A DNA stretch of 31,375 bases. Origin: Bacillaceae bacterium OF18-1A (GTDB lineage: Bacteria; Bacillota; Bacilli; Bacillales; Bacillaceae_G). Positions 13,997 to 21,749 of this stretch are shown piece after piece; the stretch's first letter is position 1, and the number at the start of each line of letters is the position of its first letter. The notes beneath the pieces were generated by a model. It was not told where the DNA came from, did no database searches, and worked only from the letters and a program-made list of their open reading frames with translations. The stretch spans positions 1 through 31,375 of the forward strand of contig JAQEWB010000017.1 in NCBI GenBank assembly GCA_027694045.1, given 5' to 3'. The position numbers were made by a program, and so were the translations under genes.

Positions 13997-16600
13997 TTAT
14001 AGATTTGGGTTGTTAAGCACGTTCACGTGTACAGCTTGTGAACCGATTTCGCTTGTTAGAACGTCTTTTTCACCTAATACTTTGAATACTAATGTACCTT
14101 TGTCAGTGTACTTAGTAGTTAAAGTATTGTAAAGGTCTGTACTGAAGCCTTCAAGTGCAGAATCACTTGTTTGAGATACTGTTACATAACCAAGTTTTAC
14201 ATCGCCAGCGTTAAATTTAGCATCGCCGTTTCTATCTAAGTAAAGTTTACCTTGCTCTGCACCAGCAGCTTTTACAACACGTACTTTATGTTGTGTTTCT
14301 TTCGTTAAGTTAATACCTTTTACGATATCATCAAGGTTACTCTTCTCAAGTTCTAATACAGTACCGATGTTGATTTTCTTCTCAACGAAGTTTTCTGTTT
14401 GAACTGGTTTGAAGTTTACAGAATCAATAGCGATTGTTTCTTGAACGATTTCGATTGTTGCTTTACCAGCAGTTGCACCATTTTTCGTTAAGTGGATGTC
14501 AACTTTACCTGGTGCTTTACCAGTTACAACAACTTTATCGCCAACAATTTTAGCTGTAGCTACTGCTGGGTTTTTAGATTCAACTTTATAACCTGCTAAG
14601 TTTTCAGCATCAGAGTATACGCGCTCTGAAGTGTACTTAGATAATTGATACTCAACTGTGCTAGAAACGTTTAGGTCAAGTTTTGTATCAGGTGACTCAC
14701 CGTATTGACCTACTTTAGATACAAGCTCAAAGTTTTTGAATGCAACGTTACCTTCTGTTACGTTCACATATAATGAGCCTAAAGTAGCACCATTAGCATT
14801 TTGGAAGTGAACTGTACCTTCGCCAACTTCATTACCTGTAACTTCAAGTGTTTTCGTACCAACTGAACCAGCGTCAGTTGTTACTACATCTAATCCACCT
14901 TCTGCAACTACACCTGTTTTTGGAAGAACTTCTTTAATTGCAGCTGTGTTAGCACCAAATGGATCGCCATATTGGTCAGTTGTTACGAATGTAACAGGTA
15001 ATTTTTTATTTTGAACAACTTGTAATTTGTCTGGGTTAGCTTTTACTGATACTAATTTACGAGAATCAGTAGTTACTTTAAACTTAACATCTTTCGTTAC
15101 ATCGCCCACTTTAATAGTAAGTGTAGCTTCACCAGCAGCCTCAGCAGTAATGTAGTTGTTTACTACAGAGATAATACCGTGGTTTGAAGATTTAATGCTA
15201 ATTGCTTTTGGATCAACCACTTTATCTTCTCCAGCAATTGTAGCAACTAATTTATTAAGAGATGCTCTTTCACCAACAACTAAGTTTTGGCTATTTAAAG
15301 TAAAGTCTGTACCAGAAAGTTTGCTACCGTAGTTTACAACACCATCAGCATCAGCATCTACTGCAAATACAGCATTTTTAATTGCAGAAGCTGGTGTATC
15401 AAGGTTTTTCACTGTAATAATACCAGTGTTAGAAACTGTTAAACCACCGCGTTTTGTAACTTGTACTTCTACTTTGTATTCACCTTGTGGAATACCAACA
15501 GCTAGTTTACCTGTTTCAGAAGTAGCTTCTTTTTTACCATCTTTACCTTCAAAGATTTTTGCTGGTGTACCGTCTAATTTATTTGCTACAAATTTGACGT
15601 CATGGTCTGCTAAGTTTAAGTACTCAACATCAGCGTTACCTTTTTCATCGTTTAATTTGAAAGCAACCGCTTGACCAGCACGATCATCATCAAATGTAAG
15701 TTTTTCAACAGCTAATTTTTTAACTTCGTATACGAATTTCGCTACGAATGATTGATCTTTTACTTTTACAGTAAGATTTTTATTTGGAGCAACTTTACCA
15801 CCAAGTGTTACAGTTGCAGATGTACCGTCAGCATTTACTTCGATTGCACGTGCTTTGTCACCTTCAAGAGTTACATCATCAGCAGAAAGGTTGTTTAAAC
15901 CAGTTCCTGTTAATGTTAATTTTGTAGGTTCAGAGATTTTCACATCTGTTACATTTGCAAGAGTGCTATCTGGTTTTGCATATTTTTTATCTGTTAATGC
16001 GATAAATTGAGCTGCTTCCGCACGAGATACAGATTTATTTGGCTCCCATTTGTTTCCTGTTCCTACAGAGATTCCAAGATTAATTAGGATGTTTGCTTTT
16101 TCTTCACCCCAATGATCTAATAAATCTTCAAATGTCGTAACTAACTCACCGTTAACTTTATCTTTTAAGTTATAAGCATTTACTAACATAGAAGCGAAAG
16201 AAGCACGGTCAATCTTTCCATCTGGATAGAAGTTTTCTTTACCGTCACCTTTTACGATGCCAGCTTTTTCAACTGCTGCAATATATTTTGAAGACCAAAT
16301 ATTTTTAGCATCTTTGAAAGAAGGTTGAGCGTTTTCATCAACTTGTAATCCTAAGATTTTAGTGAAAATTACAGCTGCAGAAGAACGGTCAATTGACTCA
16401 GCTGGAGCAAATGTACCGTCTGGTTTACCAACGATTGCACCTTTATCTACTAAGTAGTTGATAGAATCTACTGCCCAATGATCAGCTGGAACATCCGGGA
16501 ATGTTTTACCTGCTGCTGCTACTGGAGATACAACTCCTGCTACCATTGCTGCTGTCATTGTACCTGCGATTACTTTTTTGTAAGAGTTAGTCTTTGCCAT
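13997..16600 (-). CDS. eag: S-layer protein EA1
   Basis: Major S-layer protein, 867 residues. The ATG at 16600 (MAKTNSYKK) is preceded by GGAGGA about 9 nt upstream; the in-frame extension to 16681 is not a signal-peptide-like start. Signal peptide about 1-29 (ending SPVAA/AGKTF), three SLH domains (about 32-200; signatures DRSSAA, DRASFA, SRAEAAQF) that bind pyruvylated SCWP, then a long ectodomain of Ig-like beta modules (e.g. RKLVSVKANPDKLQVVQ, a bacterial Ig-like start) ending VHVNVLNNPNL. From memory the whole chain closely resembles B. anthracis EA1 (about 862 residues). In B. anthracis this gene is the stationary-phase S-layer gene. It has its own terminator and about 700 bp of upstream non-coding DNA with Spo0A-like boxes and a 5' hairpin. 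Confidence 0.93.
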   Translation of the reverse strand: MAKTNSYKKVIAGTMTAAMVAGVVSPVAAAGKTFPDVPADHWAVDSINYLVDKGAIVGKPDGTFAPAESIDRSSAAVIFTKILGLQVDENAQPSFKDAKNIWSSKYIAAVEKAGIVKGDGKENFYPDGKIDRASFASMLVNAYNLKDKVNGELVTTFEDLLDHWGEEKANILINLGISVGTGNKWEPNKSVSRAEAAQFIALTDKKYAKPDSTLANVTDVKISEPTKLTLTGTGLNNLSADDVTLEGDKARAIEVNADGTSATVTLGGKVAPNKNLTVKVKDQSFVAKFVYEVKKLAVEKLTFDDDRAGQAVAFKLNDEKGNADVEYLNLADHDVKFVANKLDGTPAKIFEGKDGKKEATSETGKLAVGIPQGEYKVEVQVTKRGGLTVSNTGIITVKNLDTPASAIKNAVFAVDADADGVVNYGSKLSGTDFTLNSQNLVVGERASLNKLVATIAGEDKVVDPKAISIKSSNHGIISVVNNYITAEAAGEATLTIKVGDVTKDVKFKVTTDSRKLVSVKANPDKLQVVQNKKLPVTFVTTDQYGDPFGANTAAIKEVLPKTGVVAEGGLDVVTTDAGSVGTKTLEVTGNEVGEGTVHFQNANGATLGSLYVNVTEGNVAFKNFELVSKVGQYGESPDTKLDLNVSSTVEYQLSKYTSERVYSDAENLAGYKVESKNPAVATAKIVGDKVVVTGKAPGKVDIHLTKNGATAGKATIEIVQETIAIDSVNFKPVQTENFVEKKINIGTVLELEKSNLDDIVKGINLTKETQHKVRVVKAAGAEQGKLYLDRNGDAKFNAGDVKLGYVTVSQTSDSALEGFSTDLYNTLTTKYTDKGTLVFKVLGEKDVLTSEIGSQAVHVNVLNNPNL

Positions 16601-16630
16601 TTTATAATTTTCCTCCTTCAGGAATATGTT

Positions 16631-16666
16631 ACTAGTTTCATAATCATATGTAATTTGAAAACTAGT
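16631..16666 (-). promoter_or_regulatory. 5' leader hairpin of eag
   Basis: ACTAGTTTCATAAT (16631-16644) pairs with ATTTGAAAACTAGT (16653-16666), allowing one bulged base. It ends about 13 nt upstream of the GGAGG. The same arrangement with the same ACTAGT ends occurs upstream of the neighbouring S-layer gene, so it is likely a conserved mRNA element. Confidence 0.65.
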
Positions 16667-16851
16667 TGTTAGAAAAGCCATAAAACAATAAAAACATATG
16701 CAAAACTACAAAGTACTATATGAAAAGTAGTTCACATAAGGAAATGATACAAACCGTTAAATGTTAATATAAGGTTTAAATACCATTTTCTGAAACAAGT
16801 TCATCATACTATACAAGCTCCTTCGTTATCAAGAACTTTATCAAAAGAAGA

Positions 16852-17086
16852 TTCGACACATTCTGATAATTCAGTCTATAAATTCTATTATTTAGATGTT
16901 CTCATAGACTTTCAAAGGAAATATATGTATAAACCGTTCCAAAATCTACCTTTCTACACAATGCATATTTTCATATGAAATACACAATTGGAATTATAGC
17001 ACATATTTCCACGCCCTCACTCAATTTTTTATTACAATAAATACAATTTTCAGACTATATTCGACTTTAATTTTCAGCATTCGACA
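16852..17086 (-). promoter_or_regulatory. Spo0A-box-like heptamers upstream of eag
   Basis: TGTCGAA on the coding strand (TTCGACA on plus) at 16852-16858 and 17080-17086, and AGTCGAA at 17060-17066. TGTCGAA is the established Spo0A-binding box of Bacillus. Binding here is inferred. Confidence 0.5.
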
Positions 17087-17260
17087 AATTAACTCTTTAT
17101 TCCAATATTTTTTAACCGAAAAAAGATATTAACCGACAAAAAAATTACATATTTACAGGGTATTTATCTATTTTTGAAAGCGTGTTCATTTTATTTCTCA
17201 ATAAAAACAACTATTAATCTTACAAGTATGATCTATCCCAAAAGGTACATTTATATAAAA

Positions 17261-17287
17261 AAAGAGCCCACATAATGTGGACTCTTT
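17261..17287 (-). terminator. Terminator of the upstream S-layer gene
   Basis: AAAGAG-C-CCACAT (17261-17273) pairs with ATGTGG-A-CTCTTT (17275-17287) with one internal mismatch, followed by T7 on the minus strand. It separates the two S-layer genes transcriptionally. Confidence 0.88.
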
Positions 17288-17306
17288 CTATTGAAATAAA
17301 TTTCAA

Positions 17307-19793
17307 TTAGCGAGCTGCTGTTACTGATTTAAAATCAACAAGTAAGTTGCCAGCTTCGTCAGCAGTTGTGAATACATGAGGAACCTTCTCTGTACCTTGC
17401 TTAGCTTTAACAGTTACTGTACCGTTACCTAAGTTAACTGCGTCTTCAACTGTTACAACTACGTCTTTTGCTGCTTTGTCAGCTTCTTTAACTGCTACAG
17501 TTAATGGCGCACCGTTTAAGTCAATTACGAAATCATTTGTGTTAACTTTTACAGCCTCAGAGAATGTAAGAGTAATCTCTTTGTTACCTGCGTTTGTAAT
17601 TTTAGCTGATTTAAATTCAGGAGCTTTTGTATCTTCAACTTTTAATAATAGGTTTGTTGTACCCATTTTTACTCCGTCTTTGTTTGCAACGTTAGCTACT
17701 GTGAATTTAACTGTTTCTGATTTTTCGAAAGTAAATGTTTCTGGTAATTCGATTGTTGCAGTATCACCAGCTAATGTGATTAATGTACCTTCTGGTAATT
17801 TAGCACCAGCTAATGTGTAGTTGTTTACATTAGAAGCTGAATCTGCACCTTGACCACCTTTTACTACCTTGTCGAATTTCACTGTAACTGTATTCTTCTC
17901 TTTATTAAATGCAATATTTTCATTTGTTACTTTTGGAGCTACTTTATCTACTTCACCTGCAACTTCTTTCTTCGCTACTTTTACTTCTGTAGTGAATGCT
18001 GCTGACTCGTTACCAGCTGTATCTTTAATAAATCCTTTTGAAGCTGCAACTTTATAGTTACCTTCAGCTGGGAATTTTAAAGTGATAGCTTTTTTATTAT
18101 CTTCAACTTTTGTTGCAGTTACTTGTGCTGTTACATCTTCGCTTGTATCTTGATTAATGATACGAACAACTTTTTTATCGAATTGAGCTGTTGCTGCATT
18201 TACTTCTTTATCAAATGTAAATGTAGCTGCTGTATCTTGTTCTTTTTCTGCTACAGCTTTTACGAAGTTAGGAGCTACAACGTCTTTTGCAACTTTTACT
18301 TCTTTAGACACTTGTTTACCTACGTTGTTAGCTGTATCTTTGTAACCAATAAATTCAACAGTAAGGTCTGCAGATGTTTCAGTTCCTTTAAGAGCAGCTG
18401 GTACTGTTACAAGTGCTTTTGTTTGATCATCAGCAAGTTTGATTTCTGTGTTAGGTAGTGCTTTTCCATCTTTCTTAACTACCACTCTACCTTGACCGTC
18501 TTTACTAATTTCTTCTGAGAAAGTAACTTCTAATGTTGCTTCTCCTTCAGCCGTAATTTCTTTAACTTTTACATCTTTAACTTCTGGAGCTGTAGTGTCT
18601 TTTTCTACTTTATAAGTAGCTTTTCCTTCGTACATTTCCATTGTGTTACCAGTGAAATCTTTAGCACCAGTTACGATTACGCTAAATTCTTCGCCGTTTT
18701 TAACTACATCTTGAACTTTAGCTTTTGGTAATGTAACTGTATTGTCTACAGGAGTAGCTTTGATTGCTTTACCGTTAATAACAACAGTAACTTCAGCTGC
18801 GCTTAATTTTTCACTGAATACAACTTTAACATTTCCATCTGGAGTAGATACTGTAGATACAGTTGGAGCTACTTCATCGTTAAAGAAGATAACTTCATAT
18901 TTTTTTGGAACATCTTTACCGTCAACAGTTTTAACATTTTGAACAGTTAAAACGTAAGCTTCATTGTTCTCAAGTTTTTTATCTCCAGCTACTGTTAAAA
19001 TTACAGATTTTTTATCTTTACTTAATTTTGGAGCATCAAATGTCATACCGTCTTGTGAAATTGCAAAGTTTGCAGCAGTTACATCTTTAACTTCAGTACC
19101 GAATTTAACTTCGATTTCTTTAGCGTTGATTGCTTTAATAGACTCAACTTTAGCTTCTGCTTTTTGTCCGAACTTTTGATCAGTTAAAGCGATAAATTGA
19201 GCTGCTTCTGCTTTAGTTACAGTTTTTTCAGGCTCCCAAGTAGTAGCTGTAGTACCTGCAGAGATTCCTAATTCAACTAGGATGTTAGCTTTGTCTTTAC
19301 CCCAGCTAGGTTTTAAATCTTCGAATTTAGTTTCTGGAGTACCAGTTACTTTAGATTGTAAGTTGTAAGCTTCTACAAGCATAGATGCCATTGACACGCG
19401 GTCCATTTTTCCGTTTGGATCGAAGATGCCGTTACCTTTACCTTTAACAACGCCAGCTTTTTCTACAGCTGCGATGTATTTTGCAGCCCAGCCTTCTTGA
19501 GCGTCAGTGTAAGATGGTTTAGCGTTCTCGTCGATTGGTAAGTTTAAGATTTGAGCCATCATTGTAGCTGCTTCTGCACGAGATAATTCTTTTCCAGGCT
19601 CGAACATTCCTGCATCGTTACCTTTGATTGCGCCTTTTTCTGCTAAGTAGTTAATAGAATCAATTCCCCAGTGATCAGCTGGAACGTCTGGGAATGTTTT
19701 ACCTGCTGCTGCTACTGGAGAAACAACACCTGCTACCATTGCTGCTGTCATTGTACCAGCGATTAATTTTTTGTAAGAGTTAGTCTTTGCCAT
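17307..19793 (-). CDS. S-layer protein at the sap position, variant Ig-like ectodomain
   Basis: S-layer protein of 828 residues. Signal peptide about 1-29, nearly identical to that of EA1. Three SLH domains (about 32-72, 95-135, 155-203; signatures SRAEAATMM, DRVSMASM, TKAEAAQF) resemble those of B. anthracis Sap. The rest, from about residue 215, is about six Ig-like modules of roughly 90-110 residues, each starting near (A)PxV and carrying an edge strand such as VVFSEKLS, VTFSEEIS, FTFDKEVN, VKFDKVVK and LTFSEAVK. This is the SbsA/Big_5-like repeat type. That ectodomain does not match Sap as I remember it, so I do not name the gene sap although it occupies that locus just downstream of csaB. 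GGAGGA precedes the ATG, with a conserved hairpin upstream. It is monocistronic with its own terminator. Confidence 0.92.
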   Translation of the reverse strand: MAKTNSYKKLIAGTMTAAMVAGVVSPVAAAGKTFPDVPADHWGIDSINYLAEKGAIKGNDAGMFEPGKELSRAEAATMMAQILNLPIDENAKPSYTDAQEGWAAKYIAAVEKAGVVKGKGNGIFDPNGKMDRVSMASMLVEAYNLQSKVTGTPETKFEDLKPSWGKDKANILVELGISAGTTATTWEPEKTVTKAEAAQFIALTDQKFGQKAEAKVESIKAINAKEIEVKFGTEVKDVTAANFAISQDGMTFDAPKLSKDKKSVILTVAGDKKLENNEAYVLTVQNVKTVDGKDVPKKYEVIFFNDEVAPTVSTVSTPDGNVKVVFSEKLSAAEVTVVINGKAIKATPVDNTVTLPKAKVQDVVKNGEEFSVIVTGAKDFTGNTMEMYEGKATYKVEKDTTAPEVKDVKVKEITAEGEATLEVTFSEEISKDGQGRVVVKKDGKALPNTEIKLADDQTKALVTVPAALKGTETSADLTVEFIGYKDTANNVGKQVSKEVKVAKDVVAPNFVKAVAEKEQDTAATFTFDKEVNAATAQFDKKVVRIINQDTSEDVTAQVTATKVEDNKKAITLKFPAEGNYKVAASKGFIKDTAGNESAAFTTEVKVAKKEVAGEVDKVAPKVTNENIAFNKEKNTVTVKFDKVVKGGQGADSASNVNNYTLAGAKLPEGTLITLAGDTATIELPETFTFEKSETVKFTVANVANKDGVKMGTTNLLLKVEDTKAPEFKSAKITNAGNKEITLTFSEAVKVNTNDFVIDLNGAPLTVAVKEADKAAKDVVVTVEDAVNLGNGTVTVKAKQGTEKVPHVFTTADEAGNLLVDFKSVTAAR

Positions 19794-19823
19794 TTTATAT
19801 ATTTCCTCCTTCAGGAATGTAAT

Positions 19824-19874
19824 ACTAGTTCCATAATGTTTTAAATAGATATTCTATTTAATTTTGAAACTAGT
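19824..19874 (-). promoter_or_regulatory. 5' leader hairpin of the sap-position S-layer gene
   Basis: Outer arms ACTAGTTCCATAAT (19824-19837) and ATTTTGAAACTAGT (19861-19874) pair at 12 of 14 positions (one of the two others is a G-U pair in RNA). Inside is a perfect 9-bp hairpin (19841-19849 / 19853-19861, TTAAATAGA / TCTATTTAA) with a 3-nt loop. It ends about 12 nt before the ribosome binding site. Confidence 0.7.
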
Positions 19875-19978
19875 AGATATAAATGTGGTTAAAGCATTCT
19901 AAATAAAGAATAAATATTCTTCATTATAGAATCATAAAGAAATCATACACCATTTTTATCCAATAAAAAAATGCTAAA

Positions 19979-20424
19979 TTCGACAAAAAAGTGAATATTC
20001 GTATTTTTGAACAACAGTTTTTTCGACTTTTATTTTAAAACATTAGATTCTAAAATCAGAATATTTTAAATTGCGATAAAAACGCGTCAAAAGTACATTT
20101 GTTATAATCTTTCCATAACCATTTATAACTATAGCAGATAAACGTTTACAATTTCAATATCTAACTATCAAGATATTACGACATTAATCGACATTATATT
20201 TCCAGTGAAATTCGACATTTTTCTTCACGTTATTTTTGAAAAACAACCAAACCTTTCCACTTGTAATCTATACGATAAATCGCTAAATGCTTATGTTCTT
20301 TATATATTAATGTTAAGATTTATAAACATACATCTTAGCCCCTATATTCCTCTTTTATGAGAATATATTTAAAATCTTTTATTAAATTCGACATTTTTCT
20401 ACAAATAAGTTTTTTCTTTCGACA
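19979..20424 (-). promoter_or_regulatory. Cluster of Spo0A-box-like heptamers upstream of the sap-position gene
   Basis: Perfect TTCGACA (TGTCGAA on the coding strand) at 19979-19985, 20211-20217, 20387-20393 and 20418-20424. One-mismatch copies are at 20022-20028 (TTCGACT), 20177-20183 (TACGACA) and 20187-20193 (ATCGACA). All are in the same orientation. TGTCGAA is the Spo0A box; binding is inferred. Confidence 0.55.
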
Positions 20425-20488
20425 TTTTTTATTTTTCTCCTGTACTACAAAACGCAAGTCCTCTACAACTCTTTTGTACAAAATAAAA

Positions 20489-20502
20489 AGAGGATGTCCT
20501 CT
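20489..20502 (-). terminator. Terminator of csaB
   Basis: Short perfect 6-bp hairpin AGAGGA / TCCTCT with a 2-nt loop, followed on the minus strand by TTTTATTTTG, directly after the csaB stop. Confidence 0.7.
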
Positions 20503-20506
20503 CAAA

Positions 20507-21610
20507 TTAAGATTCCATTCCTCTTTTTTTGAACTCTTTTGAATTCAAATCGCTTATGATATATTGAGACGCTGCTGAGATTTGCTCTCGCAATTCTTCT
20601 ACTCTTTGCCCCAACTTTACTTGTACATCTTCTTTTTGTTCTAATTGTTTTAGCATCATGTTGTATAACGTTTCTGCCGTCCAATCACCGTCTACGTTTC
20701 CAATAATCGGTTGATTTACTTGTTGTAAAAACGAATCAATCTTTGGATCATAGGAAATACCGACCATAGGAATATTAGCAACCGCAGATAAAATAAGCGC
20801 ATGCAGCCTCATACCTATTAGAAGCGAACATTCCGATAAAATCGCGATTTTTTCATGAATATCCATTTTATATGGAAGCATATGAGCTTCCTCTCCCATT
20901 AGATTAATAATATCGCGTGAAGCATTTTGATCAAACGGGCCATGCATCGGTACGAATAAAATATGGTAGCCTTCACGTTTAAACTTTTTCAACGTCTCTG
21001 CTAGTTTCTTCATATAATCTTCTTTTGCATCCCAATATCGTACACTAACCGCAATGACTTTTCCTTGAATGGAATGTTTTTTTAGCCAATCCGACTTCAT
21101 TCCTTCTGGTTGACACGCTAATACCGGATCAGGAACTAACTCAATATCCTTCTTAATACCAATTTCTTTTAAGTACAAAAATGAATCTTCATCACGAACT
21201 GATATATACTCCGCTTTTGATACGTGCCATTTCACTAATAGACGATTTTGCCTTTTCGTAATTGGTCCGATTCCTTGCGCGTAAATATAATACGGCTTTT
21301 TCAAAAAACGTGCCATTCGCATAATACCTGTGTAATACAAAATACTTTTAATACTCGTTTTATCTTGAAGGAGACTTCCCCCTCCGCTAATTAACCCATT
21401 ACTTTTCTTTATTTCTTTATAAATCGCTCTTATATCCCAGCGATTTACTGCTTCTACACCGTACATTTTCCTTGTATAGTCGGGGTCATTCGAAAGTACA
21501 ACAAGCTCAAGAGTAGGATCCTCTTCATGTAGCGCTTTAATAATTGATTGCAAAATTGCTTCGTCCCCAACATTATAAAAACCATAATATCCTGATAAAA
21601 CTAACCGCAC
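20507..21610 (-). CDS. csaB: Polysaccharide pyruvyl transferase CsaB
   Basis: Cytoplasmic enzyme that adds ketal-pyruvate to the secondary cell wall polysaccharide, the modification that SLH domains require for binding. 367 residues from a GTG start at 21610: GGAGGAG lies 7 nt upstream, and the in-frame extension to 21658 would contain that box. Family motifs of PF04230 are visible: LSGYYGFYNVGDEAIL at the N-terminus (Gly-rich phosphate/PEP region), SGGGSLLQD, an AQGIGPI segment, and GMRLHALILSA in the C-terminal half. It lies downstream of csaA (139-nt gap) and directly upstream of the S-layer genes, as in B. anthracis. It has a small terminator of its own. Confidence 0.95.
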   Translation of the reverse strand: MRLVLSGYYGFYNVGDEAILQSIIKALHEEDPTLELVVLSNDPDYTRKMYGVEAVNRWDIRAIYKEIKKSNGLISGGGSLLQDKTSIKSILYYTGIMRMARFLKKPYYIYAQGIGPITKRQNRLLVKWHVSKAEYISVRDEDSFLYLKEIGIKKDIELVPDPVLACQPEGMKSDWLKKHSIQGKVIAVSVRYWDAKEDYMKKLAETLKKFKREGYHILFVPMHGPFDQNASRDIINLMGEEAHMLPYKMDIHEKIAILSECSLLIGMRLHALILSAVANIPMVGISYDPKIDSFLQQVNQPIIGNVDGDWTAETLYNMMLKQLEQKEDVQVKLGQRVEELREQISAASQYIISDLNSKEFKKRGMES

Positions 21611-21661
21611 TCTTAATCTCCTCCAACATTTCGCAATCAACTTTTTGTCATTCAACAAATC

Positions 21662-21694
21662 GCTATCAACTTTGTAATAAGAAAAGCTGATAGC
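21662..21694 (-). other. Small inverted repeat between csaA and csaB
   Basis: GCTATCA (21662-21668) pairs with TGATAGC (21688-21694), with a 19-nt loop. There is no T-run after it on the minus strand, so it is not a standard terminator; it might affect processing or the csaA:csaB ratio. Weak evidence. Confidence 0.3.
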
Positions 21695-21749
21695 TTGAAA
21701 TTGATTTCTTTCACAAACATATCACAGCCATACTCATTTATGGACAAAT

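Larger units (their letters stand above)
16601..17306. other. Long AT-rich leader and promoter region of eag
   Basis: About 700 bp without a gene. From the gene outward: GGAGGA ribosome binding site, a hairpin at 16631-16666, a weaker inverted repeat AACTAC/GTAGTT (16704-16732), TTCGACA boxes at 16852-16858 and 17080-17086, the near match TTCGACT at 17060-17066, and the terminator of the upstream S-layer gene at 17261-17287. I could not identify a convincing -35/-10 pair. Confidence 0.7.
19794..20506. other. Long AT-rich leader and promoter region of the sap-position gene
   Basis: About 700 bp without a gene. Contents from the gene outward: GGAGGA, the hairpin at 19824-19874, a TATAAT on the minus strand at 19923-19928 that could be a -10 (leader of about 120 nt, no good -35), four perfect TTCGACA boxes (19979, 20211, 20387, 20418) and near matches (20022, 20177, 20187), then the csaB terminator at 20489-20502. 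Confidence 0.7.

Noticed and set aside
16601..16681. N-terminal extension of EA1 to 16681
   Set aside because: The GGAGGA box and the MAKTNSYKK signal-peptide start shared with the neighbouring gene show that translation starts at 16600; the extension covers the leader hairpin.
17476..18458. Open frames on the plus strand across the S-layer genes (for example 17476-17820 and 18123-18458)
   Set aside because: They are antisense to a long gene with clear signal peptide and SLH domains, have no ribosome binding site, and encode low-complexity products created by the biased codon use of the S-layer gene.
16601..20506. Remnant mobile element between the S-layer genes
   Set aside because: No transposase fragments, terminal inverted repeats or target duplications were found in the two 700-bp gaps; they look like regulatory leaders.
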